In this document: positions 41,558-49,755 of the stretch, in pieces
How positions within the stretch are numbered: the first letter of the stretch is position 1
How the letters are laid out: every line of letters starts with the position of its first letter
Source: a virus
Virus record (IMG/VR): IMGVR_UViG_3300047548_001136
Span: 1-64,000 of that record
Reading direction: 5' to 3' (one strand)
Length of the DNA: 64,000 nucleotides
Position numbers and translations under genes: made by a program
The notes under the pieces: model-generated
The model's input: only the letters and a program-made list of their open reading frames with translations
What the model was told of the DNA's origin: nothing
The model's database searches: none

Positions 41558-41560
41558 GTA

Positions 41561-41590
41561 TTGCAAAGCAGAGGCAAGAAAGCATATATT
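41561..41590 (+). promoter_or_regulatory. Sigma-70-type promoter with near-zero leader
   Basis: TTGCAA (41561-41566), 18 bases, TATATT (41585-41590). The ATG at 41597 is 6 bases after the -10 box, so the transcript would begin at or next to the start codon. Confidence 0.45.
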
Positions 41591-41596
41591 ATTACT

Positions 41597-42739
41597 ATGA
41601 CACTCAGATATGTAGAAGACTATCTTGAATTTTTGTATGGCACAATGGATAAGGAAGGGAACGGAACTTCCGTATTCAATTACAGCCTTGCCAGTACCAA
41701 CAAAATTAAACTAGCCACATATGACAAGAGTCCAATATCAAGTATGGGAGCATTTTGTGCTAGGGCTAGAGCTGAGCAATACGAATCCTGTTTGACAGAT
41801 AAGCAAGTTGAACTTGCTCGAAAAATCATAACCAAATATCGTAGGCAATTCTTAGCACATGGAATTGTTTTACCTGATAACGACAGTGACCTTGAACTGC
41901 GTCATCCTATTCGCAGCATTGATCGCTCAAAATATTTGAAGCATGATGTAGAAAACAAACAAGTACACTTAAAGTTTCCGTACGATCCTAAAAAGATCAG
42001 TGCGCTGCATGACTATGTTAACTCAAGTGCTGGTAAGGCAGAATGGAGCAACGGTGATCGTCAGTGGACATTTGACTTAACAGAAGGCAACGTTGCAAAA
42101 ATTTTGAATCTCTTCCAGCAAGAAGATTTAAAGATTGATGAAACGCTAACTGATATTGTCACTGATGTGTTAACTTCAAGCGAAAAAGATTTACCTCGCA
42201 TTGCATTGCAAGACAACAAGCTAACACTTGTTAATTGTCATCCGAGAGTACAAGAATATTTGGATTCAAAACAGTGGGATCCAAACAATTTGGATAAGAT
42301 ACCTAATTGGGTTAGCCATGCACTTGCGCTTGGACTGCAAGTTGATGAGTCAATACTTGAAGCGTTAACAAACAAGTATAGCAATGATGTATTAAATATC
42401 ATTGTTAACCGTAAAGTCACACTACCAAGTAATAATCAACCAGATGGCCCTTGGTATAATACACTGTTAGCTGCAAACGATGTGCTACAAGATCATCCTT
42501 GGGTGCTATACTTAAATTGGTGGACTACTAAAACAGACTGGAAGCCATTTAAGAACATGATCGAGTATCGTGAAAAGGATAAAAACTCCTTTAGGGTTCA
42601 AAAGCAGTTTGTAGAGCTTCTACATGGTTTAGAAGATCCAATCGTAGTAGTTGACTCTGTTATTGGCAGGGATGCTATACGCAACTTTATTGAGGACAAC
42701 AGTCTTAAGGTAGTATATATTAGTGACATTGGAAATTAA
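41597..42739 (+). CDS. UvsW-linked protein with HARP-like segment
   Basis: 380 aa. Residues about 125-180 (VHLKFPYDPKKISALHDYVN, then AEWSNGDRQWTFDLTEGN) resemble the HARP domain found next to the helicase core of SMARCAL1-type annealing helicases: strands, a short helix, and a W...W tail. The rest is unrecognised. It lies 2 bases before uvsW, an SF2 helicase that regresses forks, so it may be the separate HARP-like partner. The similarity is a visual judgement. Confidence 0.5.
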   Translation: MTLRYVEDYLEFLYGTMDKEGNGTSVFNYSLASTNKIKLATYDKSPISSMGAFCARARAEQYESCLTDKQVELARKIITKYRRQFLAHGIVLPDNDSDLELRHPIRSIDRSKYLKHDVENKQVHLKFPYDPKKISALHDYVNSSAGKAEWSNGDRQWTFDLTEGNVAKILNLFQQEDLKIDETLTDIVTDVLTSSEKDLPRIALQDNKLTLVNCHPRVQEYLDSKQWDPNNLDKIPNWVSHALALGLQVDESILEALTNKYSNDVLNIIVNRKVTLPSNNQPDGPWYNTLLAANDVLQDHPWVLYLNWWTTKTDWKPFKNMIEYREKDKNSFRVQKQFVELLHGLEDPIVVVDSVIGRDAIRNFIEDNSLKVVYISDIGN

Positions 42740-42741
42740 GA

Positions 42742-44196
42742 ATGAAAAGATGTAAGCTCGTTCTCAAGGACGAAGTAAATGTAAAGTTTGAAGAGCTTGA
42801 CCTTGAGATGCGTAAGCTTCTCAGTAAAAAGTTTAAGTACCAAATTCCCTATGCAAGGCACTTGCCAGCAGTGCGCCTAGGGCGTTGGGATGGGTGTGTT
42901 GCTTTCTTTCAATTAGGGGGCAGCACCTATCTTAACTTATTGCCGGAGATACTTCCTATTTTAGATAGTAAGGGTTGGGATATTGAACTAGTAGACCAAC
43001 GTCAAGCAAAACCAAATTTTGAATTTGAGGAAGTAGCTGAAGGTACATTTAGTCATATCACATGGCCTAAGGGGCATCCGCAAGCAGGACAACCAATTAT
43101 GCTTCGTGATTATCAGATTGAAGTAATCAATGGTTTTCTAAAAAATCCAGGGTGTTTACAGGAAGTTGCTACAGGTGCAGGTAAGACTATTATGACTGCT
43201 GCACTGAGTAGCCGTGTTGAACCATATGGGCGTAGCATTGTTATCGTTCCAAACAAGAGTCTAGTTACACAAACTGAAACAGATTATGTTAACATGGGAT
43301 TAGATGTTGGTGTGTTCTTTGGTGATCGCAAGGAATGGAATAAAACACATACCATTTGCACATGGCAAAGCCTCAATAGTTTGTTTAAGAAGTCGCGTGA
43401 TGAAGAAGTAGAACTTACCATTGGTGATTTCATTGAAGGTGTTGTAGCAATTATTGTTGACGAAGTGCATATGGCTAAAGCAGATGCACTAAAGACGCTG
43501 CTAACAGGAGTGATGGCAAATATTCCGTTGCGATGGGGACTTACTGGTACTGTGCCAAAAGAAGACTTTGAATTTATGTCCATCAAGTGCAGTCTAGGTG
43601 ATGTTGTTAATAGACTTGCAGCAAGTGAGTTACAGGATAAAGGTGTTCTTGCACAATGTCACGTACAAATCCTGCAAACACAAGAGACGCAAGATTATAA
43701 AAACTATCAAGCTGAAATGGCATTCCTTGTAAGTGATCCAAATAGATTGGATTGGATTGCAGACAAGGTAAATGAAATGCGTAAGACTGGGAACACACTT
43801 ATTCTTGTTGATCGTATTACTTGCGGACAAGAACTAATATCTAGGATTAATGATGCAGTATTCGTTTCTGGTAGCACCAAAGCAAGTCAAAGAAAAGAAG
43901 AATATGATGAAGTTGCAGAGTCTAGCGATAAAGTTATTGTGGCTACTTATGGGGTTGCTGCTGTCGGTATTAATATTCCCCGTATTTTTAATCTTGTTCT
44001 TGTTGAGCCTGGCAAGTCCTTTGTCCGTGTTATTCAATCTATTGGTCGCGGCATTCGTAAAGCTGAGGACAAAGATTTCGTACAAATTTGGGATGTCACA
44101 AGCAACTGCAAATTCTCAAAACGTCACCTTAACAAGCGTAAACAGTTCTATAACGAAGCCAACTATCCCTTTACAGTCCAAAAGGTAAACATATGA
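42742..44196 (+). CDS. uvsW: UvsW, SF2 DNA/RNA helicase
   Basis: 484 aa. An N-terminal substrate domain precedes the motor: Q-like RDYQIEVING (122-131), Walker A ATGAGKT (143-149), DEVH box (240-243), motif III TGT (268-270), and the C-terminal VASYGV-like VIVATYGVAAVGIN with IQSIGRGIRKAE (motif VI). UvsW unwinds branched DNA and R-loops in the switch from origin to recombination-driven replication. Its stop overlaps the next start. Confidence 0.93.
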   Translation: MKRCKLVLKDEVNVKFEELDLEMRKLLSKKFKYQIPYARHLPAVRLGRWDGCVAFFQLGGSTYLNLLPEILPILDSKGWDIELVDQRQAKPNFEFEEVAEGTFSHITWPKGHPQAGQPIMLRDYQIEVINGFLKNPGCLQEVATGAGKTIMTAALSSRVEPYGRSIVIVPNKSLVTQTETDYVNMGLDVGVFFGDRKEWNKTHTICTWQSLNSLFKKSRDEEVELTIGDFIEGVVAIIVDEVHMAKADALKTLLTGVMANIPLRWGLTGTVPKEDFEFMSIKCSLGDVVNRLAASELQDKGVLAQCHVQILQTQETQDYKNYQAEMAFLVSDPNRLDWIADKVNEMRKTGNTLILVDRITCGQELISRINDAVFVSGSTKASQRKEEYDEVAESSDKVIVATYGVAAVGINIPRIFNLVLVEPGKSFVRVIQSIGRGIRKAEDKDFVQIWDVTSNCKFSKRHLNKRKQFYNEANYPFTVQKVNI

Positions 44197-44633
44197 TGCG
44201 GTATGCTCGAATCAATTTACAGCAAACACATTATAAAACAATTAGCGCAACACGATTAGTTTTACCAGCTGACAATATCGATAAACTTAACGCAATATAC
44301 AAGACGTATTGTCAGCATAAGAAGTTTAAGAGCGTAATGCCTATCTTTGATAGTGAGTACATGGATCCAAATAACAGGATACATGGGTATTATGATCCAA
44401 GTGATCTCGATAAATTAATTGCATTTAGCCTTATTCGTATACATGATGACGAAAATGTTGAAGCAATCCAATTTGCTTGGGATTATGAGGAGCCAGACCT
44501 TGAACTTGGTCTTAGAAGCCTGTCGCACGAATGCGCTTACTATAAAGCACTTGGGTTCAAATATTATTACCTTGGGGGCGCGGATGAATACAAGAAGCAA
44601 TTTGATGGATTTGAAATTTTAGGACCAGCATGA
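44193..44633 (+). CDS. Acyl/aminoacyl-transferase-like protein (Ate/Bpt or GNAT fold)
   Basis: 146 aa. LIAFSLIRIHDDENVEAIQFAWDYEEPDLELGLRSLSHECAYYKALGFKYYYLGG follows the C-terminal pattern of arginyl/leucyl-tRNA-protein transferases (strand, Y-D-P, L-G, helix, YYLGY), which have a doubled GNAT fold; here only one half is present. That could mark a peptide- or small-molecule-acylating enzyme. It overlaps uvsW and the next gene by 4 bases. Moderate confidence. Confidence 0.5.
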   Translation: MMRYARINLQQTHYKTISATRLVLPADNIDKLNAIYKTYCQHKKFKSVMPIFDSEYMDPNNRIHGYYDPSDLDKLIAFSLIRIHDDENVEAIQFAWDYEEPDLELGLRSLSHECAYYKALGFKYYYLGGADEYKKQFDGFEILGPA

Positions 44634-45130
44634 TTGAAGAATTAAAAAACGATATTAAAGATTGGGTGCTTAACTGGGTATCTGTATATAATGAACAACT
44701 AGGGCAAATTCCTTGTCCTTTTGCTAAACAAGCATTACTTACAAATAAGATTGATTATGCTACTGCAAATGACCTTGATGGCGTAAAAGGGTTATGTCAA
44801 CTATTTGCAGCAGGCGGAATCAAAAACGAACTATTCATTATTGGTATGCGTAAGGAATTGGTTTCACCTGAAAACTTGTCCACGTTTATTAAAAATGTTA
44901 ATACTACTATACTAATGCCTGCAAATTTTGTAGCTTTAGAAGATCATCCTGATGATGAAGAAATTATCAACGGGGTAAAGATGAATCAAGGAAAGTGGGT
45001 GCTAATATTAATACAGTCACTTGAAAAGATCAATCAAGCTTCTTTAATCTTACAAAAGCAGGGTTACTACGACAACTGGTCACAAGAATCGTTCGATGAT
45101 GTGGTTAGTTGGAGATTTTTGAAAGAATAA
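44630..45130 (+). CDS. Conserved hypothetical protein, 166 aa
   Basis: The N-terminal half looks alpha/beta with CPFAKQALL and a later ELFIIGMRKELVSPENLSTFIK segment, then DHPDDEEIINGVKMNQGKWVLILIQSL. Cys29 sits in a P-C-P context. The protein is soluble. It is coupled to its neighbours by overlap and a 2-base gap, hence in the uvsW operon. Function unknown. Confidence 0.55.
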   Translation: MIEELKNDIKDWVLNWVSVYNEQLGQIPCPFAKQALLTNKIDYATANDLDGVKGLCQLFAAGGIKNELFIIGMRKELVSPENLSTFIKNVNTTILMPANFVALEDHPDDEEIINGVKMNQGKWVLILIQSLEKINQASLILQKQGYYDNWSQESFDDVVSWRFLKE

Positions 45131-45132
45131 AT

Positions 45133-45633
45133 ATGAAAATTTTAACCGCTGAAAATACTAGTTACGAAATGAATGAGCTTCCAGAATACGTGGAAGATCT
45201 AAGATTTTGTGTACTAGACAATAGTGATCCCCGTGATCCAGACTACTTTTTTATTCCACTTGTGTTTCTTGAAACATTTAATGATCCAGCACTTGTATTA
45301 AAGATTGGTAAGCATACAATTAAGATGCCATATAATTGGCAACTACTAATTGGTGAACCTGATTATGGTGATCTCGAAGTTATTCCGCTTACACGTTTAA
45401 ATGATCGAAGTTTTAAGGCGTTTACATTTAATCCAATTACAAATCAAATACCGCGTTATGAAACAATTCAAATACTAGACGTATATCAAGATGTAAAGTG
45501 GTATTTTCCTAAGTTAAAGTCGGGGCAGCTATTAGCTATCCCGCTTGATGAAAGCCCTAACCCACCTTGTGTTTACTTCGTAAAAGAAATTTCAAAGCAA
45601 AGTGAAATTGTTGACATTACTAAGGCATGGTAA
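45133..45633 (+). CDS. Conserved hypothetical beta-rich protein, 166 aa
   Basis: ATG at 45133 was chosen over an upstream TTG inside the previous gene. The protein is rich in Pro, Asp, Tyr and Phe with many strands (RFCVLDNSDPRDPDYFFIPLVFLE; IKMPYNWQLLIGEPDYGDLEVIPLTRL). It resembles uncharacterised proteins of marine T4-like phages. No active site is evident. Confidence 0.55.
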   Translation: MKILTAENTSYEMNELPEYVEDLRFCVLDNSDPRDPDYFFIPLVFLETFNDPALVLKIGKHTIKMPYNWQLLIGEPDYGDLEVIPLTRLNDRSFKAFTFNPITNQIPRYETIQILDVYQDVKWYFPKLKSGQLLAIPLDESPNPPCVYFVKEISKQSEIVDITKAW

Positions 45634-45645
45634 TAAACAAATAAC

Positions 45646-46155
45646 ATGGCAAAAAAAGCAGCAAAGTCAGAAGATGGTATTAGTTTAGATAACGTGTTAC
45701 CAGCAGTAGATAGAAAAGATACTGATTGGTGGGAAACGTTAACTCCTAGTCAGCAAAAGAAATTTCCTGCTTGGCTGTATATGCGTTATGTTTCTAATGT
45801 ACCCGGTGATCCTGATTTAGCACGTTATTATTTGTTAGCAGTAAATGAACGGGTGAACAAAAAGTTCAGCGATGTTAAAGGGCATAACAAGCTACATTAT
45901 TTGGCTATGACTAGCGCAAGCCCAGGTATGGGGAAGCAATTTCATCAGTTCTTGCCACCCCCTAAGCTAGGTAAATCAAATAAGAAAACGCTTAACTTAC
46001 TTGAAAAATTGTTTCCAATGGCTAACGATCAAGAATTGGAACTGTTAAGTGAAATCAATAGCGGTAAAGAACTTGAACAGTATCTAATCTCAATGGGGTG
46101 GACTGACAAAGAAATTAAAGCTGCCCTAGCCAACAAAGATACAGACGAAGATTAA
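45646..46155 (+). CDS. 62: Probable clamp-loader small subunit, gp62-like
   Basis: 169 aa. After a Lys/Ala start, KKFPAWLYMRYVSNVPGDPDLARYYLLAVNERVNKKF and KLHYLAMTSASPG correspond in order to the gp62 pattern (P-x-x-x-N/R-x-x-S, mother-of-N, D-K-x-x-x-Y-x-x-L). The C-terminal helices end in an acidic tail. gp62 and gp44 load the sliding clamp gp45; neither partner is in this window. Identification is from pattern and location only. Confidence 0.5.
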   Translation: MAKKAAKSEDGISLDNVLPAVDRKDTDWWETLTPSQQKKFPAWLYMRYVSNVPGDPDLARYYLLAVNERVNKKFSDVKGHNKLHYLAMTSASPGMGKQFHQFLPPPKLGKSNKKTLNLLEKLFPMANDQELELLSEINSGKELEQYLISMGWTDKEIKAALANKDTDED

Positions 46156-46202
46156 GAGTATCTGTTATAACATATATAAGTGTATCAGCGATTGGTACAG
46201 TT

Positions 46203-46949
46203 ATGAGCAAAAAAGGTGTTATGAGCGAGTTTCTAGAAATTATTAAGGAAGCAAAAGCACAAGGACCTGTTGATCAGAATTGTGTATGTCAGTATTGTGG
46301 CAAAGCTTTTGTGCGTGAATCAACGTTGTCTGCACATTTATGCGAAAGCAAAAGACGCCATCAACAAAAAGATGAAGTTGGTGTACGACTTGCATACCAA
46401 GCATGGCTACGTTTTTATGAACTAACACAAGGGTCTGCCAAAAAGAAAAACTATGATGACTTTGTGAGAAGCTCGTATTATGTCGCTTTCACAAAATTTG
46501 GCAGACACTTACATAGCATAAGGGCAGTTAACCCAACTGCTTTTATTGACTATGTTATTAAGAATAATAAAAAGTTAGATCATTGGTGTAAGGATAAACT
46601 TTATGAGGAATACCTACTACAGTACTTGCAAAAGGAAAATCCACAAGACGCACTAGAGCGTGGTATTCTCGAAATGCAAGAGTGGGCCGATGAAGAGCAA
46701 AGTGTAGTTAAAGACTTTTTCCGTTATGCTAACACTAACCGTATTGTAGCAATGATTGTGAATGGGCGTATTAGCCCGTGGGTAATCTATTGCAGTGATA
46801 CTGGACAAGCGTGTTTGGAACGCTTTAATGAAGAACAAATTATGATGGTGTTCCCGTGGATTGAACCAGATATGTGGCAACGCAAGTTAAAGACTTATGC
46901 TGCTGATGCAGAGTGGTGCAGGCATGTATTGACTCAGGCAGGATTTTAA
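46203..46949 (+). CDS. Protein with C2H2/C2HC zinc finger, 248 aa
   Basis: CQYCGKAFVRESTLSAHLCESKRR (about 29-52) is a near-classical finger: C-x2-C-x12-H-x-C or -x5-R. The remaining 190 residues are helical and aromatic-rich (YDDFVRSSYYVAFTKFGRHL; DMWQRKLKTYAADAEWC). Such proteins occur in the replication region of marine T4-like phages without a known role. DNA or RNA binding is likely for the finger part. Confidence 0.65.
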   Translation: MSKKGVMSEFLEIIKEAKAQGPVDQNCVCQYCGKAFVRESTLSAHLCESKRRHQQKDEVGVRLAYQAWLRFYELTQGSAKKKNYDDFVRSSYYVAFTKFGRHLHSIRAVNPTAFIDYVIKNNKKLDHWCKDKLYEEYLLQYLQKENPQDALERGILEMQEWADEEQSVVKDFFRYANTNRIVAMIVNGRISPWVIYCSDTGQACLERFNEEQIMMVFPWIEPDMWQRKLKTYAADAEWCRHVLTQAGF

Positions 46950-47182
46950 TGCGTTGGAAAACTGAAACATTTCAAGAACGATGCAGGCGTTTAGAAAAGT
47001 GGCGCCCATAGTTTGCATGGCGACCTGTTGTCATTGATGGACAACGTGTTTGGTTAGAATGGATTTATCGTAGAACTAAGGTTTATTCTGGAATTGATGT
47101 GATATACGAAACAGAATATGCGGATACTATGACTATACTAAAAAAACAAAAATTTGATGGGGAATATGATGGGCTTGAGTGA
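46949..47182 (+). pseudogene. Small gene interrupted by an in-frame amber codon
   Basis: The ATG overlaps the previous stop (TAATG). Twenty codons are followed by TAG at 47009-47011, then 56 more sense codons to TGA. The part after the TAG, FAWRPVVIDGQRVWLEWIYRR, matches the intact neighbour's YAWYPVRI and VWLKEVARR, so the frame is real and recently broken. TAG is used as a normal stop elsewhere here (e.g. at 38653 and 49361), so recoding is unlikely. A sequencing error is also possible. Confidence 0.6.
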
Positions 47183-47477
47183 TAATCGTGATAGCAAACT
47201 AAAATATGCAATGCGAGTGTATAATCATCCAAGCTTTGGGGAATGGCATAAGTGGTATGCATGGTATCCAGTTCGTATAGTAAAGTTTCATAGGGTAGAA
47301 CTTACAACATTTGGTGTTGGTGAATTTTTTATCAAAACATATCAATGGGTATGGCTTAAAGAAGTCGCGCGACGTAAAGTTATTGATGAACTCGATGGAC
47401 CAGGTCGTGAAGGTGCTGGATCAAAAATATATTACGAATACACTACAACAATGGAACTACTAGCAAGTGGATATTGA
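47169..47477 (+). CDS. Small aromatic-rich protein, 102 aa
   Basis: The GGGGA ribosome site lies inside the end of the broken paralog. FGEWHKWYAWYPVRIVKFHRVEL and FFIKTYQWVWLKEVARRKVIDE form a Trp-rich pattern shared with the interrupted gene upstream. It is a type of short, soluble protein often found in T4-like marine phages. ATG at 47166 is an equally possible start. Function unknown. Confidence 0.6.
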   Translation: MGLSDNRDSKLKYAMRVYNHPSFGEWHKWYAWYPVRIVKFHRVELTTFGVGEFFIKTYQWVWLKEVARRKVIDELDGPGREGAGSKIYYEYTTTMELLASGY

Positions 47478-47497
47478 CTGGAGTTTATGTTACTGAT

Positions 47498-47505
47498 ACT
47501 AAATA
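47498..47505 (+). promoter_or_regulatory. Late-promoter-like octamer ACTAAATA
   Basis: It ends 4 bases before the ATG of the GIY-YIG gene at 47510; no ribosome site is present. Confidence 0.5.
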
Positions 47506-47509
47506 AAGT

Positions 47510-48109
47510 ATGAGTAAATTTAAACCAACGTATCTTTACGTTAAGCAACATAATCAAACTGGTCTAAAATATTTTGGAAAAACAACAAAAGATCCACTCA
47601 TTTATAAGGGATCAGGACTTTATTGGAAAAATCACTTAAAAGTTCACGGAGATGATATTACAACTGTATGGTTTATGCTTTTTGAAAACGAACAAACATT
47701 AACTGAATACGCTAATAAATTCTCATTGGACCACAATATTGCTGAGTCAACAGAATGGGCTAATCTTAAACCAGAAAACGGACTTGATGGCTTCACACAA
47801 GGTCACAAATACAACGTTGGTTCAAAAAGACCTAATTTATCAGAATACAACTTAAGACCCGAAGTCATTGCAAAACGTAAAGAAAATAATAAAGGCAATG
47901 ATTATGCTAAAGCGTTAAAAGGATATAAACAATCTAGCGATCATGTTGAGAAAAGGATGAAAGCACATCGAGGTATCAAAAAAGGTCCTCAAACAGAAGC
48001 ACATATTAAAAGTAGATTTCAGAAAAAGCATTGTGTACACTGTGAAGGTGAGTTTACTCCTGTAAATTTTTCAAGATGGCACGGTGACAAATGCAAACAG
48101 AAAATGTAA
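47510..48109 (+). CDS. GIY-YIG homing endonuclease (Seg-like)
   Basis: 199 aa. The nuclease part reads YLYVKQHNQTGLKYFGKT (Y-x-Y ... Y-x-G-K) with a downstream YKGSGLYWKNHLKVHG and the catalytic Glu in FENEQTLTEY. A basic linker with GHKYNVGSKRP-type motifs follows, and the end CVHCEGEFTPVNFSRWHGDKC is the zinc-finger motif typical of T4 Seg/Tev enzymes. It lies directly before the DnaE-like gene and overlaps its start by 19 bases. A late octamer precedes it. Confidence 0.88.
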   Translation: MSKFKPTYLYVKQHNQTGLKYFGKTTKDPLIYKGSGLYWKNHLKVHGDDITTVWFMLFENEQTLTEYANKFSLDHNIAESTEWANLKPENGLDGFTQGHKYNVGSKRPNLSEYNLRPEVIAKRKENNKGNDYAKALKGYKQSSDHVEKRMKAHRGIKKGPQTEAHIKSRFQKKHCVHCEGEFTPVNFSRWHGDKCKQKM

Positions 48110-48684
48110 AAAAGTTTACTAGTGACATAGATATTGATGTTGCTAATCGTGATGATGTGCTGAAATTAATTAAGCACACCCCGGCTAGTATGTTTAAAAA
48201 AGGACAATTTGTTAAACACTTAACAGGAATATATGTTACTGATGTCCCTGTTGATCCAATTACTGGCATGGCAACTGTGGAGTACGAAAAAGCAGAGGAA
48301 CTTGGCTACGTTAAGTTGGACATACTTAATCAATCTGTTTACGATCAAGTAAAAGATCCAGCGCATTTAGAGAAGCTGTTATCAACAGAACCTATGTGGG
48401 AAATGCTGCAATACAAAGAGTTTATAGAGCAAGTAGTTCATATTGGCAATCACTATGATACTATACAGCGTATGCCGGAACCTATTAACAACATTCCTCG
48501 CATGGCTATGTTGCTTGCTATTATACGACCGGCAAAACGACATTTAGTTGGCAAAACATGGAAGGAAGTTGGGTTGGATGTATGGACTAAACCAGCTGAT
48601 GATGCATATTACTTTAAGAAATCACATGCTGTCAGTTATGCACATTTAGTTAAAGTTCATATGAATTTATTGTGCGGAGTGTAA
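48091..48684 (+). CDS. Miniature C-family (DnaE/PolC) polymerase-like protein
   Basis: 197 aa, far shorter than DnaE (~1160 aa), yet it keeps the family landmarks in order. SDIDIDVANRDDVL (11-24) matches the active-site PDxDIDFxxxRRDEV; LGYVKLDILN (71-80) matches LGLVKFDFLG with the third catalytic Asp (D77); AIIRPAKRHL (143-152) resembles the RPGP segment; and YFKKSHAVSYAHLVKVHMNLL (174-194) matches FNKSHSAAYALVSY. Loops between are strongly cut. It may be a reduced palm/finger module, active or not. T4-like phages normally rely on B-family gp43 for replication. Confidence 0.72.
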   Translation: MQTENVKKFTSDIDIDVANRDDVLKLIKHTPASMFKKGQFVKHLTGIYVTDVPVDPITGMATVEYEKAEELGYVKLDILNQSVYDQVKDPAHLEKLLSTEPMWEMLQYKEFIEQVVHIGNHYDTIQRMPEPINNIPRMAMLLAIIRPAKRHLVGKTWKEVGLDVWTKPADDAYYFKKSHAVSYAHLVKVHMNLLCGV

Positions 48685-48685
48685 T

Positions 48686-49363
48686 ATGATTACACTAATT
48701 GGGGCTGGTTGCAGTTTTACGTTAGGGTCAGAGTTAGCTGACGATAACGACTCTAAAAGTCCAAGTAATTACACTTGGGCTGCTTTACTCGCAAAAAAGT
48801 TTAATATGAATTATCATTGCGTTGCTAAGCCAGGTATTAGTAACCAAACTATCGCCAGGACTCTTTTTGATACTATAGTTGAAAAACAACATCAAGAGTT
48901 AGCTGTTGCTGTAATGTGGTCTTTTACAAATAGATACGAAATATTTTCTAATAATGATTGGTTAACAGTAAGTAGTCAAACACGTAATATCGAACCAAAA
49001 GTTAATACATGGTATGAGATTTGTGGCGATAGCGAAGTATATGAAATATATACTAGTTTAACTAGTTACTTGATGATCCAAGAATTGCTTGAGCGTAAAA
49101 ATATCCCATACATGTTTACAAGTGCAGATGTTTGTATTTTCAATCGTTATTTTTATAAGCATCCTACTACAAGTATTCGTAGTTTACAAACTGAAATTAA
49201 TTGGGATAAATGGGTTTGGATTGGAAAAAATAAAGAAGGTTTCTTTACATGGGGTAGTCGTTATCCTGCAGGTCCTTATCTACATCCATTAGAAGAAGCC
49301 CATGAAGAATTAGCTAATATGTTATTGCCATCTGCAAAAAAATTGTTAAGGCTTGCGGACTAG
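48686..49363 (+). CDS. SGNH/GDSL-like hydrolase
   Basis: 225 aa. GAGCSFTLGSE provides the nucleophile Ser (G-x-S-x-T block), PGISNQTIARTL gives the block with Asn, and HPLEEAHEELANML at the end supplies the catalytic His region. Such proteins are esterases or acetyl/acyl-removing enzymes; the substrate is unknown. It starts one base after the preceding stop and converges with the next gene. Confidence 0.65.
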   Translation: MITLIGAGCSFTLGSELADDNDSKSPSNYTWAALLAKKFNMNYHCVAKPGISNQTIARTLFDTIVEKQHQELAVAVMWSFTNRYEIFSNNDWLTVSSQTRNIEPKVNTWYEICGDSEVYEIYTSLTSYLMIQELLERKNIPYMFTSADVCIFNRYFYKHPTTSIRSLQTEINWDKWVWIGKNKEGFFTWGSRYPAGPYLHPLEEAHEELANMLLPSAKKLLRLAD

Positions 49364-49747
49364 TTGTATCATTTTACGTTTAGTTCGTTTACCAGCTATT
49401 TCGTGTAAACGGACGGCATGTCCCGCAACTATTTCACATTCTTTTGTTATTAACGTTTTAGCACAATATCTAAATTGTACCCAATCTTCTTTTAAGAAAA
49501 CATTAATAGGAATCATACGATTTGATTCCCACCACCATTGATTTGCTAACTCAAGAAAAAGCTTTTTATGGTCATCTGTTTTTAATGTATTGTAATCATA
49601 TATTGTAGTTACGTCAACGTCTTGGTTCTGAACGATGCAAACATATTCAATATCAGAATAACGGATAATAGCGAAAAAAGGATATTTTTCTAATAATTGT
49701 TGTAAAGCTTCTTCCATTCCAATTTTACTTAGCATCAATAATACCAT
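49346..49747 (-). CDS. Conserved hypothetical protein, minus strand, 133 aa
   Basis: YPFFAIIRYSDIEYVCIVQNQDVDVTTIYDY forms alternating strands, then a helix with ANQWWWESNRMIPINVFLKEDWVQFRYCAKTL, and a basic C-terminus (KRTKRKMIQLVRKP). It lies in antiparallel position between the hydrolase and primase genes. ATG at 49735 is an alternative start. No family recognised. Confidence 0.55.
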   Translation of the reverse strand: MVLLMLSKIGMEEALQQLLEKYPFFAIIRYSDIEYVCIVQNQDVDVTTIYDYNTLKTDDHKKLFLELANQWWWESNRMIPINVFLKEDWVQFRYCAKTLITKECEIVAGHAVRLHEIAGKRTKRKMIQLVRKP

Positions 49748-49755
49748 ACTGTTAA

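Noticed and set aside
46949-47182. Amber recoding in this phage
   Set aside because: TAG is used as a normal stop elsewhere in the window, and only this gene is interrupted.
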